DNA from: Chryseobacterium sp. JJR-5R
GTDB lineage: Bacteria; Bacteroidota; Bacteroidia; Flavobacteriales; Weeksellaceae
DNA length: 64,000 nucleotides
Direction: 5' to 3'
NCBI RefSeq assembly: GCF_034047335.1
Contig: NZ_CP139137.1
Location: 2,666,001 to 2,730,000 of the forward strand
The stretch's first letter is position 1. Each line of letters starts with the position of its first letter. This document shows positions 1-7,743 of this stretch, piece after piece. The position numbers and the translations under genes are program-made. Below the pieces are notes generated by a model, which did not search any database, was not told the origin of the DNA, and worked only from the letters and a program-made list of their open reading frames with translations.

Positions 1-155
1 CGCATTCCGATTTTCATCCCGTTTACAAAATTCTAAAGCAAAACGAACTGATCGACTATATATCGAAAGAAGAAAACATCAAAGATTCCGGTTTGATCAT
101 TACCCAGTTTGCCGATAAGTACATGTTGATCAAATGGGAAAGATTTAAAAAATAG
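1..155 (+). CDS. C-terminal fragment of an unidentified protein
   Basis: The window opens inside a reading frame that runs from base 3 to a TAG at 153-155, giving 50 residues that end in LIKWERFKK. The frame is open throughout and its codon use resembles the genes that follow, so it is probably the end of a real gene whose start lies outside the window. The stretch is mixed charged and hydrophobic with no membrane segment. I do not recognise the family, and too little is visible to assign a function. Confidence 0.6.
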   Translation, partial: HSDFHPVYKILKQNELIDYISKEENIKDSGLIITQFADKYMLIKWERFKK

Positions 156-373
156 TTTTAATTATAGGTTATTAATTATGAGTTATAATTCTCTTTCTCA
201 TAAAACATAATCCATTAAAATATTAACAATCAATACATTGAATCTTAAAACAATCTAAGATATAAATTTAAAGAAAGCTTTTTTTCAACTCTTAATTCAT
301 AAGTCAAAACTATTAACTATAGCCTTACCTATAATATATATTAAATTTTCACAACTAAATTATTAATTACAAT

Positions 374-398
374 TTGGCTTTCATAAAATAACAGCCAA
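374..398. promoter_or_regulatory. Inverted repeat before the porin gene, possible operator
   Basis: TTGGCT (374-379) and AGCCAA (393-398) form a perfect 6-bp inverted repeat with a 13-base centre, ending 14 bases before the porin ATG. It lies in very AT-rich DNA, where G/C-containing arms stand out. It could be an operator or a hairpin in the 5' leader. The regulator is unknown, and I did not see the same pair of arms before the CoA-ligase genes. Confidence 0.25.
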
Positions 399-412
399 AA
401 AATTAATAATTT

Positions 413-1792
413 ATGAGGAAAATATTAAGTTTTATTGGATTAGCTTTAATCAGCAGTTCTGTATACGGCCAGGGTTCCCCGGATTATGGAAACGGTTTAA
501 AAATAAATTTGAATACTGAAGGCGATAAGTATGTGCGATTTATTTTATGGGACCAGTTCTGGATCCGGAACACGGAAATGAACCCCGGGAGCATGGTGGG
601 CGGCGAACCCACCAAAAATACATGGAACCTGGGAAACCGCAGGGCGCGTATTTTAGCTTATGCCCAGATCACAAAGCGTTATATGATTCTGACCCATATC
701 GGGATCAATAACCAGACGTTCATCAACGGCGGCGCAACCGGAACCACCGGAACAGGCGGGTACGGAAACGGTAAAAAACCACAGCTTTTCTTTCATGATG
801 CGTGGAATGAGTATGCGGTGATAATGCCCGGAGAAGCCGGAAAATTCAGCCTTACTTTAGGAGGCGGGCTTCATTATTACATGGGGCTTTCCCGGATGAC
901 AATGGCTTCAACCCTGAACTTCCTGACCTTGGATTCCCCTGTTTTCAGCTGGCCTCTGATTGACAATTCGGATCAGTTTGCAAGACAGATGGGTGTTTTC
1001 GCTAAAGGAAAGTACGGAAAATTTGAATACCGCATGAGTTTGAACAAGCCGTTCGCAACCGATTTGACTCCTGCAAATACTCTGGTTCCCGGAAACGAAG
1101 TCGCGGTTGACAATAACGGAAACCCGAACTGGTCCAAAGCCGGTTATTTTGAATACCAATTTTTAGATACGGAATCCAATCTCCTTCCTTTTAAAGTGGG
1201 TTCTTACTTAGGAACCAAAAAAGTTTTCAACATCGGTGCCGGTTTTTACCATCAGGCGGAAGGTACCAGAACGTCAGTTAATTCAAATATTGAAAAGCAT
1301 GACATCACTTTGCTTTCTGCGGATGCTTTTGCCGACATCCCTCTGGGCAGTGCCAAAAACAAGATGGCCGTTTCCGCTTATGCAGGATTTTACAACTATA
1401 ATTTCGGGCCGAATTATGTAAGGAATTTAGGAACGATGAACATCGCAGCCAATGACCCGAATTTTGTGGGACAACGGGCTTTGGCAGGCCCCGGAAATTT
1501 ACAGCCGATGATCGGAACCGGAAATGTAGTCTACGCTCAGGCAGGTCTGTTATTGCCGAACCAGGCAGAGAAACCGAAAATCAGGATCCAGCCTTTTGCC
1601 GCTTACACATACAAGGATTTTGAAGCTTTTGATAAGCCTTCTTCCCAGTTTGATGTTGGGGCCAACTGGTTCCTAGACGGGCACCATGCAAAAATTACAA
1701 CACAGTATTCCACAAGGCCGGTTTATACAAGCCCGACTGAAAACCCGAAATCCAAAGGGGAATTTATTGTGCAGCTTCAGATTTATTTATAA
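413..1792 (+). CDS. Outer-membrane porin, probably for small carboxylates
   Basis: The 459-residue protein has a signal peptide (MRKILSFIGLALISSSVYGQ). The rest alternates in the manner of beta strands and is rich in Gly, Asn and aromatic residues, and it ends in a strand finishing VQLQIYL with a terminal hydrophobic residue, as in outer-membrane barrels. It has no plug domain, so it is a porin and not a TonB receptor. It sits 44 bases upstream of an MHS-type MFS transporter and in the same cluster as acetyl-CoA synthetase and an SLC5-type sensor kinase. I infer that it admits the small carboxylate handled by that cluster. The substrate is not visible from the sequence. The upstream region 156-412 is AT-rich leader with no gene. 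Confidence 0.75.
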   Translation: MRKILSFIGLALISSSVYGQGSPDYGNGLKINLNTEGDKYVRFILWDQFWIRNTEMNPGSMVGGEPTKNTWNLGNRRARILAYAQITKRYMILTHIGINNQTFINGGATGTTGTGGYGNGKKPQLFFHDAWNEYAVIMPGEAGKFSLTLGGGLHYYMGLSRMTMASTLNFLTLDSPVFSWPLIDNSDQFARQMGVFAKGKYGKFEYRMSLNKPFATDLTPANTLVPGNEVAVDNNGNPNWSKAGYFEYQFLDTESNLLPFKVGSYLGTKKVFNIGAGFYHQAEGTRTSVNSNIEKHDITLLSADAFADIPLGSAKNKMAVSAYAGFYNYNFGPNYVRNLGTMNIAANDPNFVGQRALAGPGNLQPMIGTGNVVYAQAGLLLPNQAEKPKIRIQPFAAYTYKDFEAFDKPSSQFDVGANWFLDGHHAKITTQYSTRPVYTSPTENPKSKGEFIVQLQIYL

Positions 1793-1836
1793 GAAGATAT
1801 TTTATTTAATTTAATAATCAACAAAAATTTAGTGAT

Positions 1837-3417
1837 ATGAGCGAACAACACCACGATGTTTACGGCAATATGACGGAAAAGCAGAAAAACCGCACCATCT
1901 GGAGCGTCATTACAGCATCGTCCCTCGGAACTCTTATAGAATGGTATGATTTCTATATTTTCGGGAGTCTGGCTGTCGTCTTGGCGACCAAATTCTTTCC
2001 GGCAGATAATCCCACCGCAGCATTTTTGTCTACACTGGCAACCTTTGCAGCCGGATTTGTAGTAAGGCCTTTCGGCGCCTTATTTTTCGGAAGGCTGGGA
2101 GATATTATCGGAAGGAAATACACCTTCCTTGTTACTTTACTGATCATGGGATTTTCCACCTTCCTGATCGGATGTATCCCCGGCTATGAAACCATCGGAT
2201 TCATGGCGCCGGTCCTGGTCTTGATCTTAAGGCTTTTACAGGGACTGGCTTTAGGCGGGGAATACGGCGGGGCGGCAACTTATGTTGCGGAATACTCGCA
2301 GCCGCACAGGAGAGGTTACTGGACTTCATGGATCCAGACGACCGCTACTGCAGGGCTTTTCATTTCATTAATCGTTATCCTCATTACAAAAAATACGCTT
2401 TCAGCCGAGGAGTTTGATTCCTGGGGATGGAGGGTCCCGTTCTGGATTTCGATTTTAATGGTGGGCGTTTCTTATTTCATCAGAAAAAATATGAAAGAGT
2501 CTCCGCTTTTTGCCAAGGCTAAAAGTGAAGGAAAAACGTCAAAAAATCCTTTAAAGGAAAGTTTCGGTAATAAATTCAATTTCAAATTTGTCTTACTGGC
2601 ATTATTCGGTGCTGCAATGGGACAAGGCGTAATCTGGTACACCGGGCAGTTCTACGCCATGAGTTTCCTTCAGAAAGTGATGAACATCAACTCTATGCAG
2701 GTAGATTACCTGATGGCCACGGCTTTACTGATGGGAACACCTTTCTTCGTGTTTTTCGGTTGGCTTTCGGATAAAATCGGCAGGAAAGCCATTATGATGA
2801 CCGGGATGCTGGTCGCGATCTTAGCCTACCGCCCGATCTACGATGCCATGTACAAAAGTGTAAACATTGAGGCAAAAACCGTTGCGAGTGAAGGCGTGAA
2901 GGAAACAAGGACGGCCGCCCTTCATAAAACGATTGCAACGGACAGCATGATCACCTTCCATAAGGAAACTGCTTTCACAGACGGAACTTTAATCAAAAAA
3001 GACAGTATTATTCACTGGTCTGCGGCAGGTCCCGTAATGAAAGACGGAAAAGCCGAAGAACCGAAAGTTTCCACCGCAATTACCCTGAACAATGAGACAA
3101 GATGGTACCTGGTATTCCTGGTATTTATTCAGGTAATTTTCGTGACGATGGTATATGGCCCGATTGCCGCATTTTTAGTTGAAATGTTCCCGGTGAGAAT
3201 CCGTTATACATCGATGTCTCTGCCGTACCACATCGGCAACGGGGTTTTCGGAGGCTTGTTGCCTGCTGTAGCTACTTATCTCGTGACTTCCGGGAAAGAT
3301 GCAGGGCATGCAACCTGGTACCTGGAAGGACTCTGGTACCCGATCGGGGTTGCTGCCGCCTGTTTGGTCATCGGACTGATTTATCTTAAGAACAAGAACA
3401 ACAATATCCACGATTAA
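1837..3417 (+). CDS. MFS transporter, metabolite:H+ symporter (MHS) type
   Basis: The 526-residue protein is a 12-helix major facilitator. It has the MHS signature GTLIEWYDFYIFG near residues 32-44, the motif-A loop GRLGDIIGRK after helix 2, LQGLALGGEYGGA in helix 4, and a second motif-A copy GWLSDKIGRKA. This class (ProP, ShiA, KgtP relatives) imports organic acids or osmolytes with protons across the inner membrane. Residues about 340-418 form a long hydrophilic insert, rich in Thr, Lys and Asp, between helices 9 and 10; this loop should be periplasmic and is unusual for the family. The gene is flanked by a porin and a small membrane protein in an apparent operon, so I infer import of acetate, propionate or a related acid. 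Confidence 0.85.
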   Translation: MSEQHHDVYGNMTEKQKNRTIWSVITASSLGTLIEWYDFYIFGSLAVVLATKFFPADNPTAAFLSTLATFAAGFVVRPFGALFFGRLGDIIGRKYTFLVTLLIMGFSTFLIGCIPGYETIGFMAPVLVLILRLLQGLALGGEYGGAATYVAEYSQPHRRGYWTSWIQTTATAGLFISLIVILITKNTLSAEEFDSWGWRVPFWISILMVGVSYFIRKNMKESPLFAKAKSEGKTSKNPLKESFGNKFNFKFVLLALFGAAMGQGVIWYTGQFYAMSFLQKVMNINSMQVDYLMATALLMGTPFFVFFGWLSDKIGRKAIMMTGMLVAILAYRPIYDAMYKSVNIEAKTVASEGVKETRTAALHKTIATDSMITFHKETAFTDGTLIKKDSIIHWSAAGPVMKDGKAEEPKVSTAITLNNETRWYLVFLVFIQVIFVTMVYGPIAAFLVEMFPVRIRYTSMSLPYHIGNGVFGGLLPAVATYLVTSGKDAGHATWYLEGLWYPIGVAAACLVIGLIYLKNKNNNIHD

Positions 3418-3461
3418 TAGGGATAATCACTTAAAAATTTATTAATTTTAAATCTACTAAA

Positions 3462-3689
3462 ATGAACGGATTAAAAAAAATATTAGGCATTGTATGGATT
3501 TTAGCCGCCTTAACCGTTGCCTACTTCGGGATCACGGTGATGGGCATTCCTAAAATTACCTCCGGTAAGCAGGAAGACCTGGTATTCGGCATCATCATAC
3601 TTTTTGTACTGGTACCGATTGTTACCGGCGGACTGGCCATCTTCGGATATTATTCTTTAACAGGAGAATATTCTGACGAGAAAGTTTAA
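3462..3689 (+). CDS. Small two-helix membrane protein (probably DUF6814)
   Basis: The 75-residue protein has two hydrophobic segments (about residues 5-27 and 42-66) joined by a short polar loop, and ends in a charged tail GEYSDEKV. It resembles, from memory, the flavobacterial DUF6814 family, which is found beside MHS transporters. It starts 44 bases after the MFS gene on the same strand. Its position suggests an accessory or stabilising subunit of the transporter, but no function is established. Confidence 0.65.
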   Translation: MNGLKKILGIVWILAALTVAYFGITVMGIPKITSGKQEDLVFGIIILFVLVPIVTGGLAIFGYYSLTGEYSDEKV

Positions 3690-3701
3690 TTATAAATGAT
3701 G

Positions 3702-3746
3702 AATGATAATTGATGGATGGCCGCGGTCTGTTCATCAATTATCATT
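3702..3746. terminator. Long inverted repeat, possible attenuator between transporter and kinase genes
   Basis: AATGATAATTGATG (3702-3715) and CATCAATTATCATT (3733-3746) are perfectly complementary over 14 bp with a 17-base, GC-rich centre, and are followed by a short ATTTTAT run. The hairpin lies between the stop of the 75-residue protein and the start of the 64-residue protein. It could terminate or attenuate transcription, so that the transporter genes are expressed at a different level from the kinase. The stem is AT-rich and the T tract is broken, so termination strength is uncertain. Confidence 0.45.
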
Positions 3747-3772
3747 ATTTTATCTAATTTCATTTATTACCT

Positions 3773-3967
3773 ATGAAAAAGCGCCATGAGCAAAAACTGA
3801 TTATCCTGAGCATAGGCCTGCTTATCGCTTTCAGCATTCCCCTTTCATTGCTTTTCAACAGTGAAAAGGAAATTCTGGGTTACCCGATGCTTCTGGTTTA
3901 CCTGTTTGCGGTCTGGATGCTTTCCATCATTATTTCTTTTGCAATCATAAAAAAATATGATGAGTAG
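3773..3967 (+). CDS. Small membrane protein overlapping the sensor kinase start
   Basis: The 64-residue protein has a basic N terminus (MKKRHEQK) and two hydrophobic segments (about 9-28 and 36-58), with a GYPMLLVYLFAVW stretch opening the second. Its last codons and TAG (3965-3967) overlap the start of the SLC5-kinase gene (ATG at 3957), which implies translational coupling. The layout resembles the short two-helix partners (DUF485, DUF3311, DUF4212 types) often encoded just before solute:sodium symporters. I infer a small subunit of the sensor's transporter domain. I cannot assign it to a named family. Confidence 0.7.
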   Translation: MKKRHEQKLIILSIGLLIAFSIPLSLLFNSEKEILGYPMLLVYLFAVWMLSIIISFAIIKKYDE

Positions 3968-6680
3968 CTTTGCCTTATTTATCGTTGTCCTTATTTACCT
4001 CGCACTTTTATTCCTGGTTGCCCATCTGGCAGAGAAGAAAAAGAGTAAGATCTGGATCAATAATCCATATATCTATGCACTGTCTCTTGCCGTGTACTGC
4101 ACTGCCTGGACGTACTATGGAAGTATCGGTGTGGCAGCGACCAGCGGACTCAATTATTTACCCGTTTACATTGGACCTATTGTAGTAGTTCCGGCCTGGA
4201 TTTACATCAACACAAGGATTGTCCGCATCTCAAGAGTGAATAAAATAAGCAGTCTGGCAGATTTTATTTCATTGCGGTACGGAAACAGCAGGAGCTTCAG
4301 TGCCATCATTACCTTAGTTTGTTTTTTTGCGGTTATCCCTTACATCGGGCTGCAGATCAAAGCCATTTCAGAAACGTTTCACCTGGTGACGGAAACCAAG
4401 ATATCACCGAATATCCTGACAGACAGCGGTACATTTGTAGTCATTCTGATTGCCGTATTTTCATCATATTACGGAACAAGATATGTTGACGCCTCCGAAA
4501 AACGCTTGGGAATCATCTCAGCCATTGCCCTGGAGAGTTTCCTCAAATTATTTTTCATCATTATCCTTGGCTTGTTTGTCATTTATTATGCTTTTGACGG
4601 ATTTTCAGACCTGTATCAGAAGGCAAGCCAATTCCCTGATTTTAAAGCTAAAAATACCTTTAACGGAATTGAAGGCGCCATGAACTGGATGGTTCTGTGC
4701 ATGATTTCCGGAACGGCCATCTGTATTTTACCGAGACAGTTCCATACGGCAATCGTAGAAAACAGACAGGAAAAGCACATCAAGACAGCCATCTGGTTTT
4801 TTCCCCTGTATCTTCTGATATTCACCATTTTTATCTTCCCGATTGCCTGGGGCGGAAGATTGATTTTTAACGGGCAAAATGTAAACCCCGAGTTCTACTC
4901 TATCCTGATCCCGCAGCATTTTGACAATACTTTGATTACGGTTTTTGTATTTTTGGGAGGCCTGAGTTCGAGTATTTCGATGATTATTATTTCAGCCATT
5001 ACCTTGTCGATTATGCTTTCCAACAATCTGATCATTCCTTACGGCTTACTGGGGAAATTTAAAGCCGAAAACGAAATCCAAAATACAAGAAACATTACCA
5101 ACATCCGAAAATTCTCAATTTTCGGACTGATCATCGTTGCTTTTGCTTTTTATAAATATTTTATTCTGAAAACTTCTTTAGATTCCGTCGGGCTGATTTC
5201 ATTTGTGGTCATCGCGCAATTGGCGCCTGCCTTTTTCGGAGCGATTTTCTGGAGAAGGGGAAGCTACAAAGGCGCTGTAACCGGACTGTTGGCAGGACTG
5301 GTTATCTGCTATTTCGGGCTCATTATTCCGCAGTATTATTTTTCCTATAATTCTGAGCTGAAAGGGATATTAAGGGATCTCTACAATGTTTTTCAGTTTT
5401 TTGACATTTCTTTTTTAACCCGGATTCCTGAAATTTTCTTCTGGTCGGTTTTAGTGAACACCGCTCTGTTTTCCATACTTTCAGTGAGCATGAAAGGGAA
5501 TTACCGGGAGCGGAATTTTGCTGAACTCTATGTTGATATCGATAAATACATCCAAAATCACGAAAATGCATTCATCTGGCGAGGAACGGCTTATGTTTCT
5601 GATATCCAAAACATCCTGGAACGTTTTTTAGGCAAAAAGAAAACCGAACAGGCGATGCGGATTTTCAATATCAAATACAATATCGATTCGCAGACTGAAA
5701 CGGCAGACTCCAGGTTCATCAAATTTTCCGAGAACCTTCTGGCCGGAAGAATCGGGACGGCTTCTGCCAAAATCCTGATTGAAGGCGTAACCAAAGAGGA
5801 TAAAATTTCATTGAAGGAAGTCTTGAATATTTTAGAAGAGTCCAAAGAAAACATCACCTTAAATAAAAAGCTCACCGAAAAATCCGAAGAGCTGAAGCAG
5901 CTTTCCAATGACCTCAGCGCCGCCAACGAAAACTTAATCGTAAAAGACCGCCAGAAAGACGATTTCCTGGATTCCGTTGCGCATGAACTGAGAACGCCGA
6001 TTACCGCCATCCGCTCAGCCGGGGAAATTTTAGCTGACGATGATGATATTCCGTTAGATATCAAGAAAGAATTTCTAAACAACATCATCACGGAATCTGA
6101 CCGCCTGAGTGAAATTATCAACGATATTCTGTATCTGGACAAGCTTCAGCACGGAGAGATTGCGTTGAACATTCAGGAAAATAATATCATTGAAACCTAT
6201 AAAAAAGCCCTGAACCCTATCTTACATCTGATTCAGCAGAAGTTCATTCATATCAGCGAAGTTGATCTGTTACATGATTACCTGTTTGAATATGACGAGG
6301 CAAGGTTTATCCAGCTGTTTCAGAATATCCTGGGAAATGCCTTGAAGTTTACGGATGAACAGGGAATCATCCAGACCAAATTTTCACAAAGGAACAGTAA
6401 TCTTATTATAAAAATATTTAACACCGGAAAAAATATTCCTGATGAAGACCTGGAACTTATTTTTGATAAATTTTACCAGTCCAGAAACCAGAATATCCGG
6501 AAACCCACCGGAAGCGGCCTTGGATTGGCTATTTCAAAAAAGATTACCGAAGCCCACGACGGACATATAAAAGCGGAAAACAGCGGGCTGGGCGTGACAT
6601 TTACCATCACTCTACCAATAAAAAATAAGACTGATGATGATGAAGAACCCGAAGGATTCAATACAAATAACAGTGGGTGA
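3957..6680 (+). CDS. SLC5-domain hybrid: sodium:solute symporter fused to histidine kinase (CrbS/CbrA-like)
   Basis: The 907-residue protein has an N-terminal solute:sodium symporter domain of about 13 helices (about residues 5-500). A soluble linker follows with the LLAGRIGTASAKIL segment typical of the STAC-type region in such sensors, then a coiled coil (about 640-665), a HisKA domain with phospho-acceptor His676 in VAHELRTPITAIR, and an HATPase domain with N box NILGNALKF and G box GSGLGLAISKK. Relatives CrbS and CbrA sense or transport a solute and control acetate or amino-acid use. Its neighbours here are CoA ligases and a receiver protein, which fits acetate sensing. Residues 897-907 (EPEGFNTNNSG) and the stop codon are encoded by the first unit of a REP repeat array, so the natural C terminus may have been replaced. 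Confidence 0.88.
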   Translation: MMSSFALFIVVLIYLALLFLVAHLAEKKKSKIWINNPYIYALSLAVYCTAWTYYGSIGVAATSGLNYLPVYIGPIVVVPAWIYINTRIVRISRVNKISSLADFISLRYGNSRSFSAIITLVCFFAVIPYIGLQIKAISETFHLVTETKISPNILTDSGTFVVILIAVFSSYYGTRYVDASEKRLGIISAIALESFLKLFFIIILGLFVIYYAFDGFSDLYQKASQFPDFKAKNTFNGIEGAMNWMVLCMISGTAICILPRQFHTAIVENRQEKHIKTAIWFFPLYLLIFTIFIFPIAWGGRLIFNGQNVNPEFYSILIPQHFDNTLITVFVFLGGLSSSISMIIISAITLSIMLSNNLIIPYGLLGKFKAENEIQNTRNITNIRKFSIFGLIIVAFAFYKYFILKTSLDSVGLISFVVIAQLAPAFFGAIFWRRGSYKGAVTGLLAGLVICYFGLIIPQYYFSYNSELKGILRDLYNVFQFFDISFLTRIPEIFFWSVLVNTALFSILSVSMKGNYRERNFAELYVDIDKYIQNHENAFIWRGTAYVSDIQNILERFLGKKKTEQAMRIFNIKYNIDSQTETADSRFIKFSENLLAGRIGTASAKILIEGVTKEDKISLKEVLNILEESKENITLNKKLTEKSEELKQLSNDLSAANENLIVKDRQKDDFLDSVAHELRTPITAIRSAGEILADDDDIPLDIKKEFLNNIITESDRLSEIINDILYLDKLQHGEIALNIQENNIIETYKKALNPILHLIQQKFIHISEVDLLHDYLFEYDEARFIQLFQNILGNALKFTDEQGIIQTKFSQRNSNLIIKIFNTGKNIPDEDLELIFDKFYQSRNQNIRKPTGSGLGLAISKKITEAHDGHIKAENSGLGVTFTITLPIKNKTDDDEEPEGFNTNNSG

Positions 6681-7163
6681 AAACACATGGATTATAAACG
6701 CAGCAAACAAGAACCCGAAGGGTTCAATATGAATAACCGTGGGTGAAAACCCATGGATCATAAACGCAGCAAACAAGAACCCGAAGGGTTCAATATGAAT
6801 AACCGTGGGTGAAACCCTTGGATCATAAACGCAGTAAACAAGAACCCGAAGGGTTTAATATGAATAACCGTGGGTGAAAAACCCATGGATCATAAACGCA
6901 GCAAGCAAGAACCCGAAGGGTTCAATATGAATAACCGTGGGTGAAACCCTTGGATTATAAACGCAGCAAACAAGAACCCGAAGGGTTCAATATGAATAAC
7001 CGTGGGTGAAAACCCATGGATCATAAACGCAGCAAGCAAGAACCCGAAGGGTTCAATATGAATAACCGTGGGTGAAAACCCATGGATCATAAACGCAGCA
7101 AGCAAGAACCCGAAGGGTTCAATATGAATAACCGTGGGTGAAACCCTTGGATCACAAACGCAG
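6645..7163 (+). repeat. Eight-unit tandem REP (palindromic) array
   Basis: Units begin with GAACCC at 6645, 6711, 6777, 6842, 6909, 6974, 7040 and 7106, a period of 65-67 bases. Each unit has a first palindrome GAACCC-GAA-GGGTTC, a spacer AATATGAATAACC, a second palindrome GGGT-GAAA-ACCC, and a tail with ATCATAAACGCAGCAA. The second palindrome occurs in three length forms (3, 4 or 5 A's, with CCTTGG or CCATGG after it). Unit 1 is the most diverged and overlaps the kinase gene; unit 4 has GGGTTT in its right arm. The array fills the 500 bases between the kinase stop and the transposase gene, and holds no other gene. Confidence 0.95.
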
Positions 7164-7181
7164 AATAAAAAACAAACACCA

Positions 7182-7613
7182 ATGGGAACATACAGACAAA
7201 TATTGTATCATATTGTTTTCGGGACAAAATACAGAGAACCGGTAATTATTAAAAAGAACGAATCTGAGCTTTATAGATACATCTGGGGTATTTTAAAGAA
7301 TAAAAAATGTAAATTATACAGGATTAACGGAATGCCGGATCACGTGCATATTTTATGTGATTTACATCCCGGTGTGAGCCTAAGCAGTTTAATAAAAGAT
7401 ATAAAAATCGCTACGAATGTATGGATAAAAGAATCAGGGCTATTTCCTGAATTTACAAACTGGCAGGAAGGCTATGGAGCTTTTACCTGTTCAGTCAGAG
7501 AAAAAGAGACAATTATAAATTATATAAAAAATCAAAAAGAACATCACAGAAAAGAAAGCTTTGAACAAGAGTTCAGTAAATTGCTAAAGGAGAATGGCAT
7601 TGAATGTGAATAA
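7182..7613 (+). CDS. REP-associated tyrosine transposase (Y1/HUH, IS200-like)
   Basis: From the ATG at 7182 the protein has 143 residues: an N-terminal beta strand YHIVFGTKYR, an HUH metal-binding motif HVH (residues 54-56, in MPDHVHIL), a GYGAFTCS stretch, and a catalytic Tyr114 in NYIKNQKEHHR. These are the hallmarks of single-strand Y1 transposases (COG1943). The frame is open upstream to a GTG inside the last repeat unit, but that extension is only translated repeat, and family members begin near MGTYRQ. It appears intact. The gene lies between direct and inverted REP units and no TnpB accompanies it, so RAYT is the better name than IS200 transposase. It probably moves or copies REP units; this is inferred from the family. 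Confidence 0.88.
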   Translation: MGTYRQILYHIVFGTKYREPVIIKKNESELYRYIWGILKNKKCKLYRINGMPDHVHILCDLHPGVSLSSLIKDIKIATNVWIKESGLFPEFTNWQEGYGAFTCSVREKETIINYIKNQKEHHRKESFEQEFSKLLKENGIECE

Positions 7614-7677
7614 AAGGGTAATTTTAATTATATTCAACTCACTCTTTTTAAGGGGTGGTTTAATGTAATCACAATAC

Positions 7678-7721
7678 CATGGATTTCACCTGCGGTTATT
7701 AAAATTGAACCCTTCGGGTTC
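7678..7721 (-). repeat. Single REP unit in inverted orientation
   Basis: On the minus strand the stretch reads GAACCCGAAGGGTTC, then a slightly altered spacer, CCGCAGGTGAAATCCATGG, matching the array units with a few substitutions. It closes the right side of the transposase locus and ends 22 bases before the receiver gene's ATG, so it forms most of that gene's leader. Confidence 0.88.
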
Positions 7722-7743
7722 TCCAATCAAAACAAAGAAAAAA

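Larger units (their letters stand above)
6645..7721 (+). mobile_element. REPtron: REP array, RAYT transposase gene and inverted REP unit
   Basis: A Y1-transposase gene is bracketed by eight direct palindromic units on its left and one inverted unit on its right (7678-7721). This is the arrangement of REP-associated tyrosine transposase (RAYT) loci, where the enzyme is thought to act on the REP hairpins. No TnpB gene or classical IS ends are present, so this is not a complete IS200/IS605 element. The element separates the sensor kinase gene from its probable receiver partner. Confidence 0.8.

Noticed and set aside
6890..7105. A 71-residue minus-strand reading frame with repeated IHGFSPTVIHIEPFGFL
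   Set aside because: It is only the REP array read on the other strand; each 66-bp unit is a multiple of three, so the frame stays open by chance.
7134..7181. Upstream extension of the transposase gene from a GTG inside the last REP unit
   Set aside because: The added residues are translated repeat, and transposases of this family begin at the MGTYRQ position.
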